A stretch of DNA of 33,498 nt from Methanoregula sp. (GTDB lineage: Archaea; Halobacteriota; Methanomicrobia; Methanomicrobiales; Methanospirillaceae), in the NCBI GenBank assembly GCA_028711405.1, contig JAQTSH010000001.1, positions 1 to 33,498 of the forward strand, in the 5' to 3' direction. Positions 1-6,679 of the stretch are shown piece by piece. Numbering within the stretch: the first letter of the stretch is position 1; each line of letters begins with the position of its first letter. The translations under genes were made by a program, and so were the position numbers. The notes beneath the pieces were generated by a model. It was given only the letters and a program-made list of their open reading frames with translations. It did not search any database and had not been told where the DNA came from.

Positions 1-869
1 TCTGCCTCGATCTTCTCGAGGTTTGCGATCCGCTTCTCGAGCGCCGGGTGGGTGGAGAAGAGTTCCAGAAACGTGTTGCCCGACAGCGCCGGGATGATGA
101 AGAAGGCATTTGCCCCCTCGACTTTCGCTTTTGCCTCCGGTGGAACAACCGTCATCCTGCCGCTGATCTTGTTCAGTGCCGACATCAACGCCCGTGGGTT
201 CCGGGTGAGATAGGCACTACCCCGGTCTGCGGCAAACTCACGGTAACGGGAAAGTGCCATCATGAGCAGGTTCGCCACGAACCAGACCACTGCCGCAACA
301 ATCCCGGCAATGATCCATGCCCCGGCACCCTCGCCATCGCGCCTGCCGAAGATCGCACCCCACAGGAAACTCTGCATGATGATCGAGGCAATCATCGCGA
401 TGAAACTCGCGACCGTCATCGTCAGGATGTCCCGGTTCTTCACATGCGCAAGCTCGTGTGCGAGCACCGCTTCCAGTTCGTCCCGGTTTAAGAGGCGCAT
501 GATCGAATCCGTGCACGCGACCACCGCATGCTTCGGGCTCCGTCCCGTGGCAAACGCATTGGGTACCGGACTCTGCATAATGGCAACACGGGGTTTGGGG
601 ATCCCTGCTTCCGTGGCAAGTCTCTCCACCATCCGGTGCAGCTCGGGATATTCATCGTCTGCGATGACCCGCGAGCCGGTTGTCCAGAGCACCAGTCTGT
701 CCGAGAAGAAGTACTGGATGAATGCCATGCCAAATGCGATGACAAAGAGGAACATTGTCGGTATGCCGATCGCCCAAAGTATTGCGATAAACACGATATA
801 GACGACGAATAACAGAAACATCGTCAGCCATACTCTGCTGGTCAAACCCCAGTCACGTTTCCATTCCAT
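1..869 (-). CDS. htpX: HtpX-like membrane zinc metalloprotease (M48), 3' end cut by window edge
   Basis: This is an M48-family, membrane-bound, zinc-dependent protease of the HtpX type, which degrades damaged membrane proteins. The frame is open from ATG at 869 to the left edge (289 codons). HtpX proteins are about 290 residues long, so only a few C-terminal residues are missing. Two hydrophobic segments lie near residues 13-33 and 36-55, and two more near 152-172 and 184-206. The zinc-binding and catalytic motif HELAHVKNRD is at about 138-147 (H138, E139, H142). The third zinc ligand is probably the Glu in SRYREFAADR (about E211). A TATA-like TTTTAAG on the minus strand lies about 25-30 bases upstream, so the leader is very short. 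It appears to be transcribed alone. Confidence 0.95.
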   Translation of the reverse strand, partial: MEWKRDWGLTSRVWLTMFLLFVVYIVFIAILWAIGIPTMFLFVIAFGMAFIQYFFSDRLVLWTTGSRVIADDEYPELHRMVERLATEAGIPKPRVAIMQSPVPNAFATGRSPKHAVVACTDSIMRLLNRDELEAVLAHELAHVKNRDILTMTVASFIAMIASIIMQSFLWGAIFGRRDGEGAGAWIIAGIVAAVVWFVANLLMMALSRYREFAADRGSAYLTRNPRALMSALNKISGRMTVVPPEAKAKVEGANAFFIIPALSGNTFLELFSTHPALEKRIANLEKIEA

Positions 870-1158
870 AATTACAACAGTTTCGACTCGGACGCTCTTA
901 AAACATTCGAACTGCCCAAAAAACGAGAGGGATAGTGCGTCGATTCAAAGCCGGAGGGCATCGCCGCGAAACACGGCAGGCTGCTTTTCGCAAACACCTG
1001 GGCAGCTGACAGGATGCCTGACCGGACAATAGACAAGACCCCGACCGGATACCCGGTATGGCGTGTGACAGGAACCGCCAGTTCAGGGATTTCGCGAAAC
1101 GATACCGGCAGAAACATAAAAGGGAAACCTTATTTTTCCTGACGGCAGACGGGTACAT
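870..1158. promoter_or_regulatory. Divergent intergenic region between htpX and the DUF1917-like gene
   Basis: These 289 bases separate two divergent genes. The plus-strand TATA-like element ACATAAAAG at 1114-1122 lies about 40 bases before the ATG at 1159. A minus-strand TTTTAAG near 897-903 would serve htpX. Frames crossing the middle have no start or ribosome-binding site that I find convincing, and I see no RNA gene. Confidence 0.5.
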
Positions 1159-1809
1159 ATGACACAAGTCGATTCCGAAGCGCTGGCGGACGTAGCATAC
1201 GGCATCTTCGAGCATCTCCTGAACCGGGAGTTGCTCCTGCAGGGCAAGTACCTCTACGCGCTCGTCGAAGGCGGTATCGACTTTCTGGCAGACCTTACTG
1301 CAATCTTTGACAAGTTCTCGCAGGAATACCCGCAACTGGCAGAAGCGATGCTCGGACGTCTGGGGAGTCTTGACGCTATCTACGCCATGATTGCCGCCGG
1401 GGAGAGCGTGACCCCCTCAAAGACCACGCAGACGTACTGGATCGTGCAGGATGCACCGGGCAGTGCACCGGAAGCGATCGAGGATGAAGCTGTCGGCAAG
1501 TGGTTGATCTTCCAGGAACCGGACCAGATCGATGCCCTCTGGATCAAGGTCCGGGATGCCACGGTCGCACTCACGCTCGGGATCTCGGCAAAAGTCTCGA
1601 CGGCAAAACCCAACCCGGCGTCGCGGGACAGCCGGAAAGTGATCTACGTCTATACGAAAGACTGGGCAGACGAACCGGATGTCATGCGGGTACGGGAACG
1701 GCTGCGGGAACTGGGGTTCGTGGACCGGATCGGGTACAAGCGCAACATCGAGACCTTTGCCGGTGAATACGCAAAGAAAGGCAAACGTGTCACGTACTAC
1801 TCGGCATAA
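1159..1809 (+). CDS. DUF1917-like protein (Bles03 / putative phosphothreonine-lyase-domain family)
   Basis: This is a 216-residue soluble protein with no signal peptide or membrane segment. The first 75 residues are helical and hydrophobic-acidic. From about residue 90 it resembles DUF1917, the family of human Bles03/C11orf68, often labelled 'putative phosphothreonine lyase domain-containing' in archaea. The segments that support this are YWIVQD (about 93-98), GKWLIF (about 114-119), YVYTKDW (about 169-175) and the basic C-terminal part. The biochemical function of the family is unknown to me. The gene stands alone. A TATA-like ACATAAAAG lies about 40 bases upstream and the ribosome-binding site is weak (GGGT). 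The family call comes from remembered motif similarity. Confidence 0.75.
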   Translation: MTQVDSEALADVAYGIFEHLLNRELLLQGKYLYALVEGGIDFLADLTAIFDKFSQEYPQLAEAMLGRLGSLDAIYAMIAAGESVTPSKTTQTYWIVQDAPGSAPEAIEDEAVGKWLIFQEPDQIDALWIKVRDATVALTLGISAKVSTAKPNPASRDSRKVIYVYTKDWADEPDVMRVRERLRELGFVDRIGYKRNIETFAGEYAKKGKRVTYYSA

Positions 1810-1871
1810 CCGGACCTGCGCCGGCACTGCCTGAATAAAACCCTGTAACCCTTTTGTGTCTGACCGGCACT

Positions 1872-1909
1872 GCAGGATCTCCTGCGGGTGCGGTAAACCC
1901 GTAAAAAAA
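1872..1909. terminator. Convergent terminator region between the DUF1917-like gene and rpl40e
   Basis: A small hairpin (GCAGG at 1872-1876, loop ATCT, CCTGC at 1881-1885) lies between the two convergent stop codons. For minus-strand transcripts of rpl40e there are a T5 run (complement of 1923-1927) just after the stop and a T7 run (complement of 1903-1909). These are U-rich signals of the type that stop archaeal RNA polymerase. Confidence 0.5.
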
Positions 1910-1933
1910 GTATTGAGTATGCAAAAATAAGGC

Positions 1934-2080
1934 TTACGCCTTCCGCTCCTTGTTCTTGGGGCGCAGATTCGTGTAGCCGCACTTGCGGCAGGTGGTTGCA
2001 CGAATCGCATTGCGGGCGTTGCAATGCATACATATTTTCACGTTGAGTAAACGGGCTTCGGCTTCTGGAAACTTTACCAT
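1934..2080 (-). CDS. rpl40e: Large-subunit ribosomal protein L40e
   Basis: This is a 48-residue basic zinc-ribbon protein of the large ribosomal subunit. It begins MVKFPEAEARLLNVKICMHC. Its four cysteines, C17, C20, C31 and C34 (CMHC and CRKC), form the zinc site. The C-terminus is the lysine/arginine-rich tail usual for archaeal L40e, and the length matches the family. The start is supported by a GGAGAG sequence about 8 bases upstream. A TTATAA box on the minus strand at about 2103-2108 is probably its promoter. It lies so close to the ATG that the start site of the transcript is uncertain. Confidence 0.95.
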   Translation of the reverse strand: MVKFPEAEARLLNVKICMHCNARNAIRATTCRKCGYTNLRPKNKERKA

Positions 2081-2098
2081 GATTGAACTCTCCTGTCT

Positions 2099-2112
2099 GC
2101 CCTTATAACAAA
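2099..2112 (-). promoter_or_regulatory. Candidate TATA box of rpl40e
   Basis: The minus strand reads CTTTGTTATAAGGG here, an archaeal TATA-like element about 25 bases before the L40e start codon. The Shine-Dalgarno sequence lies between box and start. Either transcription starts closer than usual or another box further upstream is used. Confidence 0.45.
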
Positions 2113-2234
2113 GCTTTTGGCACTCTTAACAGTTTCGCGTGCCCGGGAGACGGTTGCAACCTGTATCCCGATCCCGGCTCCACTCCCCCCGCGACAGTGT
2201 GAATCCGGGCGCGTGAATGTGGGTGAACCCGACG

Positions 2235-2786
2235 TCAGCTCGTTTTTTTGTGAACGAACCAGTCCCGGAACGCGGCAAGTGCGAGCGCCCGGTGGGACGT
2301 ACGGCTCTTCTCCTCAAGCGGGTACTCGGCGAGCGTCCGCCCACCCACCTCAAAGATCGGGTCATACCCGAACCCCCCGGTACCCCGGGGGACCGGAATG
2401 ATCTGCCCGTGCAGGGTACCGGGAAATACCCGGATACCTGTCTTGTCAGCATATGCAATCGCCGTCGTGAAATGAGCGTTACGGTTCGTGACCCCGTCCA
2501 TCAGTTTCAGGATACCGGCGTTCCCGATCGCCGCCAGCACGTATGCGGCATAGGGACCGGGAAATCCGTTCAGCGCGTCGATGCAGAATGCGGTATCATC
2601 GACAATGAGCGGTGTCGACAGGTGCGCGTAGGCATACTGTGCCTTCTCACGGGCGATCTCGGTGACATCATCGGAACGGTATTCGGGGATCTCGAGCGCG
2701 ACATGTACCACCTCGATCTCATTGCCAAAGAATGCGGCGACCTCAACGGCTTTATGCGCGTTTCCAGTCACGACGGTGAGCTTCAC
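2235..2786 (-). CDS. rdgB: XTP/dITP pyrophosphatase (HAM1/RdgB family)
   Basis: This 183-residue enzyme hydrolyses XTP, ITP and dITP to the monophosphates, cleaning deaminated purines from the nucleotide pool. Family signatures are the N-terminal phosphate-binding TGNAHK (7-12), VDDTAF (62-67) with the probable metal/catalytic acid D64, FPGPYAAY (75-82), GTGGFGYDPIF (135-145) and the C-terminal SHRA (164-167). The length is normal for archaeal members. It starts with GTG at 2786, inside the stop of the upstream Kae1-Bud32 gene (4-base GTGA overlap), so translation is probably coupled. It is the last gene of the S24e-S27ae-Kae1 operon, an arrangement common in archaea. Confidence 0.95.
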   Translation of the reverse strand: MKLTVVTGNAHKAVEVAAFFGNEIEVVHVALEIPEYRSDDVTEIAREKAQYAYAHLSTPLIVDDTAFCIDALNGFPGPYAAYVLAAIGNAGILKLMDGVTNRNAHFTTAIAYADKTGIRVFPGTLHGQIIPVPRGTGGFGYDPIFEVGGRTLAEYPLEEKSRTSHRALALAAFRDWFVHKKTS

Positions 2787-4363
2787 AGGTAACGCCCCCG
2801 GAGTTCGATCTCGTGCTCCCGTGCGACCACGTCACTGGCTCCGGTAAATGTTTCAGCATAGCCCTCCACAAACGCGGCTTTGAGGGCTTCTGCCGTTGCC
2901 GGATTCGTGCTCTCCAGCGTCTGGAAGAGGACATGGACATCCACGCCCCGCTGCTCGATCTCGGTCGTCACCTGGCTCAGCCCGAAGTCGATCAGGACGC
3001 ACTTCCCGTCCTTTTCGCGCAGGATCATGTTGCTGGTCGTCAGGTCCCCGTGCATGATGCCAGCTGTATGAAGCCTGCCCACCACAGATCCCGCTTCCCG
3101 GAGGTGTGATTCGGTGATCGCATCGGTGAGGAGGGTACCCTGCACCTGCTCCATGACGATGGTGTCATGCGTGATCTCGCTCATGATGGGCGTCGGCACG
3201 CCGGCTTTACGCGCCATCAGGATCAACCGAGCCTCTGCGCGGGTCCGTTCGGTGATCAACCGCTCATCCAGCGCCGGCACCCGGTACCGTTTGGACACCC
3301 GGCGCTTCGCGGCGCTGCCATCCCGGAACGTGATCACTGCCTCTGCACCCCGTTTCGTGCCTGAATCGTTTCTGATGAGGGTCTTTTTCGGGGTAGCGTC
3401 CTTTTTCCACGTCACTTCCACCTCATCCGACCGGAACGAGGGGTTGATCCGCGAGGCATCGATCGGGAGCGACTGCCCGCTTTCGAGCATCAGTTTTCCG
3501 GTATACGCGATCATCGCGCCGTTGTCGCCAAGATATTTCCGGTCGGGCACAAAGAACCGGGCCCCCCGGTCCTCGCACATCCGGTTGAGCATCTCCTGCA
3601 ACCGGGCATTCGCTCCGACCCCGCCAACAAGGAGCACCTCGTCCTTGCCGGTCAGCGAGAGCGCCCGTTCGGTCACTTCAACGCACATCGCAAATGCTGT
3701 CTCCTGGAGACTGCAACAGACATCCGCGAGCGGGCGCTTCGCATCTTTCGCCGCAGAGACGAGCCCCGAAAATGCAAGATCCATGCCTTTGACCGTGTAC
3801 GGCAGTTCAAAATAGGTGCCCGTTCGTGCTTCCCGCTCGATGAGCGGACCGCCCGGGTGGGGGAGATCCTTTGCCCGTGCGAACTTGTCAAGGGCGTTGC
3901 CGATCCCGATATCCAGCGTCTCTCCGAAGATCCGGTACCGGCTGTTCAGGTACCCGATCACCTGCGTATTCGCACCGCTCGCGTACAGCACGATCGGGTC
4001 CCGGCATCCTGTCGCCCAGCACCCGATCTCGACATGGGCGACGCAATGGTTTACGCCGATCAGTGGCACGTCCAGCGCGAGCGCTAATGACCGTGCGGCA
4101 GTTGCGACCGTTCTGAGGCACGGACCAAGCCCCGGACCCTGCGAGAACGCGATACCCGTGACTGCACCCGGATCTGAAAGTACGGTCGAGATGAGTTCCT
4201 TTACTACCGACGCATGGTGCTGGGCTGCCTCACGCGGGTGAATCCCCCCATGCGCCGGGGAGTACGGTCGGGAAGCGAGCGCAACAAGATCGTGATCAAA
4301 AAGAGCGGCACTGAGGTTCCATGCGGTTCCCTCAATACCGAGTATCTGCCCAAAAACAGGCAT
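2783..4363 (-). CDS. kae1-bud32: Kae1-Bud32 fusion: tRNA threonylcarbamoyladenosine modification ATPase/kinase
   Basis: This is a 526-residue fusion of two KEOPS-complex subunits, which transfer the threonylcarbamoyl group to A37 of ANN-decoding tRNAs. Residues 1-322 are Kae1 (ASKHA fold). The metal-binding H106 and H110 lie in NHCVAH, with the third ligand at about D280 in LGDNGA. ATP-loop sequences ASGANT and VGGVGANARL are present. Residues about 345-526 are Bud32, an atypical small kinase, with the catalytic loop HGDLTTSNMI (D440, N445), the metal Asp in IDFGLS (D459), and K358 with E377 as the likely ATP-anchoring pair. It follows S27ae by 6 bases with a GGT-type ribosome-binding site, and overlaps rdgB by 4 bases. 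Such fusions are known in several euryarchaea. Confidence 0.96.
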   Translation of the reverse strand: MPVFGQILGIEGTAWNLSAALFDHDLVALASRPYSPAHGGIHPREAAQHHASVVKELISTVLSDPGAVTGIAFSQGPGLGPCLRTVATAARSLALALDVPLIGVNHCVAHVEIGCWATGCRDPIVLYASGANTQVIGYLNSRYRIFGETLDIGIGNALDKFARAKDLPHPGGPLIEREARTGTYFELPYTVKGMDLAFSGLVSAAKDAKRPLADVCCSLQETAFAMCVEVTERALSLTGKDEVLLVGGVGANARLQEMLNRMCEDRGARFFVPDRKYLGDNGAMIAYTGKLMLESGQSLPIDASRINPSFRSDEVEVTWKKDATPKKTLIRNDSGTKRGAEAVITFRDGSAAKRRVSKRYRVPALDERLITERTRAEARLILMARKAGVPTPIMSEITHDTIVMEQVQGTLLTDAITESHLREAGSVVGRLHTAGIMHGDLTTSNMILREKDGKCVLIDFGLSQVTTEIEQRGVDVHVLFQTLESTNPATAEALKAAFVEGYAETFTGASDVVAREHEIELRGRYL

Positions 4364-4369
4364 CAGACC

Positions 4370-4552
4370 TTATTTTTTGAATTCTGTATATCCGCACTTG
4401 CCGCACGAGACCCGGTCCTTGTGATCCGCCATCATCACACCAGGTCCGCAGCGGGGGCAGTACTTCTTCGTGGTCGTAACCTTGTTACCCTCAACCTTGA
4501 AGAACTTCCCTCGCGGGACTCCCTTTGCTGCTGCCTTCTTTGCCGCTGCCAT
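4370..4552 (-). CDS. rps27ae: Small-subunit ribosomal protein S27ae
   Basis: This is a 60-residue zinc-ribbon protein of the small ribosomal subunit. An alanine/lysine-rich N-terminus is followed by KFFKVEG and the four zinc cysteines C32, C35, C50 and C53 (CPRC and CGKC). The C-terminus is the typical CGYTEFKK. In archaea this domain stands alone without the ubiquitin of the eukaryotic fusion. It begins 2 bases after the S24e stop and is followed closely by kae1-bud32, so the three are one transcript. Confidence 0.97.
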   Translation of the reverse strand: MAAAKKAAAKGVPRGKFFKVEGNKVTTTKKYCPRCGPGVMMADHKDRVSCGKCGYTEFKK

Positions 4553-4554
4553 GC

Positions 4555-4854
4555 TTACGCCGCCCCTTCTTCTTTGGGTTTGGGCATGCCACGGGCGGAA
4601 AGGTACGGGCGCTCGGTCGTCTTCTTGCCGTCTTCCGTGTCGTAGATTCGCGCTGTTCCTGTGACCTGGGTCATGCCGAAGCTGCTGTGCAGGGAATCAA
4701 GTACGACCAGGGATTCTTTTACATTGAGCAGTGCGCACAATTTTCCTGTGATCTGCATGCGGGAGGGTGTCGCACCTTCATATTTGAGAGTGAACTCTAC
4801 CTCTCTTCTGGATAAAAGCTCATTTCTTTTATCGCTTTCGATTGTTACGTCCAT
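4555..4854 (-). CDS. rps24e: Small-subunit ribosomal protein S24e
   Basis: This is a 99-residue S24e. Recognisable parts are the N-terminal MDVTIESDKRNELLSRREVEF, the middle EGATPSR with the following LCALLNV segment, and the GTARIYDTE strand near residue 72 before the lysine-rich tail. The frame stays open upstream to 4956, but the family alignment begins at the ATG at 4854. That ATG lies just downstream of a good promoter, so I chose it. It is the first gene of the S24e-S27ae-Kae1/Bud32-RdgB operon. Confidence 0.96.
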   Translation of the reverse strand: MDVTIESDKRNELLSRREVEFTLKYEGATPSRMQITGKLCALLNVKESLVVLDSLHSSFGMTQVTGTARIYDTEDGKKTTERPYLSARGMPKPKEEGAA

Positions 4855-4882
4855 CGATATCCTGTAATTATTGGGAACCGTG

Positions 4883-4893
4883 TTATTTAAAAC
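4883..4893 (-). promoter_or_regulatory. Promoter (TATA box) of the S24e operon
   Basis: The minus strand reads GTTTTAAATAA here, a clear AT-rich TATA-like box. Its centre is about 33 bases before the S24e ATG, giving a predicted leader of roughly 5-8 bases. It follows directly after a terminator-like hairpin, so the ribosomal operon seems to have its own promoter. Confidence 0.6.
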
Positions 4894-4928
4894 ATGACCT
4901 GTGGCGAAATGCCGCTGGCAATCGCCGG

Positions 4929-4956
4929 AAAAACAGATGTGCCCGGGTCCGGGCAC
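4929..4956 (-). terminator. Hairpin plus T-run terminator after dephospho-CoA kinase
   Basis: On the minus strand GTGCCCG, a 4-base loop and CGGGCAC (4939-4956) form a perfect 7-bp GC-rich stem. Six bases later comes a T5 run (complement of 4929-4933). It sits 10 bases after the kinase stop codon, the layout expected for an intrinsic-type terminator that separates the aIF2 gamma operon from the S24e operon. Confidence 0.65.
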
Positions 4957-4966
4957 GGTGCCGGGT

Positions 4967-5458
4967 TTACGAATTGACCCGGATAAAATGGCTCATGAGC
5001 CGCTCAGCGTCGGTTTTTGCGGCAGCGTCAACTGTACGGAGCACGACCCCTTTGTGCGGTTGCCCGTAGAGTACCACAGCGCCTTCCGGCGCAGCGATGA
5101 CAAGCGGAATAACCGCAAGATCCTCTTCTCCGTCAACAATGATCGTGACGGGCGTATGGGTGATGGCATGCCTGAGTGCCCAGATGAGGTCGTCCGTGAT
5201 GGTCCCCGGGGGGTTCTCGACCCGCAGGCATTCACCGGTCATTTCGGGCAACCTGCTGCACGGGACCCGCATTGTCTGCCCGTCAACCACGGCAATTGCC
5301 GGGGTGATCCCCCGCTTCTGCAGGTTGTGGGTCACCACATCCCCCACGGCATATACCACCCGGTCCGTGAGCAGGGGGACGACCATCTCCATCGTCTGGT
5401 ACAGTTCCCCGAACGGATCCTTGAAGAGCTTCCGGTGCTCTTCGGGCAGCACGAACAT
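4967..5458 (-). CDS. GTP-dependent dephospho-CoA kinase (DUF359 family)
   Basis: This 163-residue protein belongs to the archaeal DUF359 family, shown in Thermococcus to phosphorylate dephospho-CoA with GTP as the last step of CoA synthesis. It is unrelated to bacterial CoaE. Conserved family segments visible are YAVGDVVTHNL (36-46), VVDGQTMR (57-64), ENPPGTI (81-87), VDGEEDLAVIPL (108-119) and YGQPHKGVVL (131-140). The acidic GEED motif is thought to bind metal or nucleotide. Its ATG abuts the Spt4 stop codon (TAAATG), so the two are translationally linked. It closes the aIF2 gamma-Rpo7-Spt4 operon, and this neighbour relation is widespread in euryarchaea. Confidence 0.93.
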   Translation of the reverse strand: MFVLPEEHRKLFKDPFGELYQTMEMVVPLLTDRVVYAVGDVVTHNLQKRGITPAIAVVDGQTMRVPCSRLPEMTGECLRVENPPGTITDDLIWALRHAITHTPVTIIVDGEEDLAVIPLVIAAPEGAVVLYGQPHKGVVLRTVDAAAKTDAERLMSHFIRVNS

Positions 5459-5665
5459 TTAGCGGACCTTCAGCGCATAGCGTCCCGGTAACTTGAGGTT
5501 CATCCTTTTTGCGATATCGGAATTTGCCGGATCGATGATGACAAGATACCCGGACCAGTCCTCGCTTAAGTTCGCAGTTCCGCAGATCACACAGCTCTCG
5601 CCTTCAACCACACGGTGGCATTCGCGGCAGACCTTGCCCTGCTTCTTCTTATTCGTCGGCGGCAT
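5459..5665 (-). CDS. spt4: Transcription elongation factor Spt4 (RNA polymerase subunit E'')
   Basis: This is a 68-residue zinc-ribbon protein. Archaeal Spt4 pairs with Spt5 to make RNA polymerase processive. The cysteines C13, C16, C25 and C28 (CREC and CVIC) hold the zinc, and the sequence continues with NLSEDWSGYLVIIDP and IAKRM, as in archaeal Spt4. The frame is open upstream, but family alignment and length support the ATG at 5665. It overlaps the end of rpo7 by 17 bases and joins the dephospho-CoA kinase start directly. Confidence 0.95.
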   Translation of the reverse strand: MPPTNKKKQGKVCRECHRVVEGESCVICGTANLSEDWSGYLVIIDPANSDIAKRMNLKLPGRYALKVR

Positions 5666-6287
5666 GCTCCTTCCTCTTCGTCTTCTTCGTCTCCGGTGCC
5701 TTCTCCTTTGCTGCATCCGGGTTCGCTGCCCGCTCCAGTTCCTTTGCGATCTCTTCCTCCAGCCAGAGGGCAGTGCCGAGTCCTGCCTGCCGCATGGTGA
5801 GCCCGATCTTGCTGTCCCGGGGTTCACGCTCGTTTAACGAGAGCGTCACGACCCGGACGCGGACGGTGTCGCCCACGCCGATGAACCGTTTCGAGTCCTG
5901 GCAGATGAGCCGGGAGTTCTTCTCGTCAAAGTTGATGTACTCGTCCGAGATCTGGCTCACGTGGAGCATCGCGTCGATCGGTCCGAGGCTGACAAACGCC
6001 CCGAAACTTGTCGTCTCGACAACGACGCCTTCGATCACTTCCTGCAGGGCGAGCCTGATCACCATCGCTTCGAACTTTACATTATAATAGACCCCGCCGT
6101 CCCCGGGCACGATCTCGCCTTCGCCGACATCCTGCACGCGTGTGACGCAGATGAAGATCCCCAGTTCCTTGTCGATACTTCCTTCGAGTTGCTCCTGCAG
6201 GACGTCGAGGATCACTTTCTCGATCTTCTCGCCCAACCGCTGGGGAGGCACCCGCACCTTGTCCTCGAGTAACATCTTGTAATACAT
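5649..6287 (-). CDS. rpo7: DNA-directed RNA polymerase subunit Rpo7 (E')
   Basis: This 212-residue stalk subunit of archaeal RNA polymerase is the counterpart of eukaryotic Rpb7. An N-terminal RNP-like domain (1-80, starting MYYKMLLEDKVRVPP) is followed by an S1/OB domain (about 82-165) with TTSFGAFVSLGPIDAMLHVSQ. The last 40 residues (about 172-212) form a charged K/E/A-rich tail beyond the usual body. A strong ribosome-binding site AAGGTGG lies 4 bases before the ATG. With Rpo4 it forms the stalk that binds nascent RNA; no rpo4 is in the window. It overlaps spt4. Confidence 0.96.
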   Translation of the reverse strand: MYYKMLLEDKVRVPPQRLGEKIEKVILDVLQEQLEGSIDKELGIFICVTRVQDVGEGEIVPGDGGVYYNVKFEAMVIRLALQEVIEGVVVETTSFGAFVSLGPIDAMLHVSQISDEYINFDEKNSRLICQDSKRFIGVGDTVRVRVVTLSLNEREPRDSKIGLTMRQAGLGTALWLEEEIAKELERAANPDAAKEKAPETKKTKRKEHAADE

Positions 6288-6295
6288 AACCCACC

Positions 6296-6679
6296 TTACT
6301 TCCGCACAATATCCAGTTTTTTCTGCTTTCTCATAACGATGACTCCAATGCCGTGTTCGAGCAGCCGATCCTTGACGAGCCGGTCGTTGGTCACCACGAG
6401 ACAGTTGTGCCGGACCGCATAGTCAATCAACTGTGCATCGACCGTGCCCGGCTCCACCTCATTGGCACCTGCGACTGTACACCGCTCTGCCAGCGAGAGC
6501 CCGTACCGCGCTGCCGCGCCATCCCGTCCTTTTGCCCGGCAGAGCCCGGTCAGTTCCTGGACCACGCCGGGGAGCACCACCGGTTCAAACCCCCCGACGA
6601 GTTCCTGCAGACCGCAAAAGAGATCCACTTTGAACTGCACCGGCATCATCAGCGCATTGGCATCGAGGAGTATTCTCAC
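6296..6679 (-). CDS. PIN-domain nuclease (FCF1/Utp24-like, rRNA processing)
   Basis: This is a 127-residue single-domain PIN protein. The putative metal-binding acids are D6 (ILLDANAL), E42 (VQELTG), D81 (TVDAQLI) and D99 (TNDR). Archaeal members beside aIF2 gamma and Rpo7 are annotated as Fcf1/Utp24-like nucleases with a presumed role in rRNA maturation. No toxin-antitoxin partner is adjacent, which argues against a VapC toxin. The start is GTG at 6679, giving a 4-base GTGA overlap with the aIF2 gamma stop. The open frame further upstream lies inside aIF2 gamma and is not coding. Confidence 0.88.
   Translation of the reverse strand: MRILLDANALMMPVQFKVDLFCGLQELVGGFEPVVLPGVVQELTGLCRAKGRDGAAARYGLSLAERCTVAGANEVEPGTVDAQLIDYAVRHNCLVVTNDRLVKDRLLEHGIGVIVMRKQKKLDIVRK

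Noticed and set aside
898..1335. Minus-strand open frame of 145 codons upstream of htpX
   Set aside because: It overlaps the start of the well-supported DUF1917-like gene and its predicted product resembles random translation.
2152..2161. Perfect palindrome GGTTGCAACC between rdgB and rpl40e
   Set aside because: A single 10-base palindrome without a second copy nearby or relation to a promoter is too weak to call.
4855..4956. N-terminal extension of S24e to 4956
   Set aside because: The extension would cross the terminator hairpin and the promoter; family alignment begins at the ATG at 4854.
6296..6679. PIN domain as a VapC-type toxin
   Set aside because: There is no small antitoxin gene next to it, and its position between aIF2 gamma and Rpo7 is the usual place of the archaeal housekeeping Fcf1-like protein.
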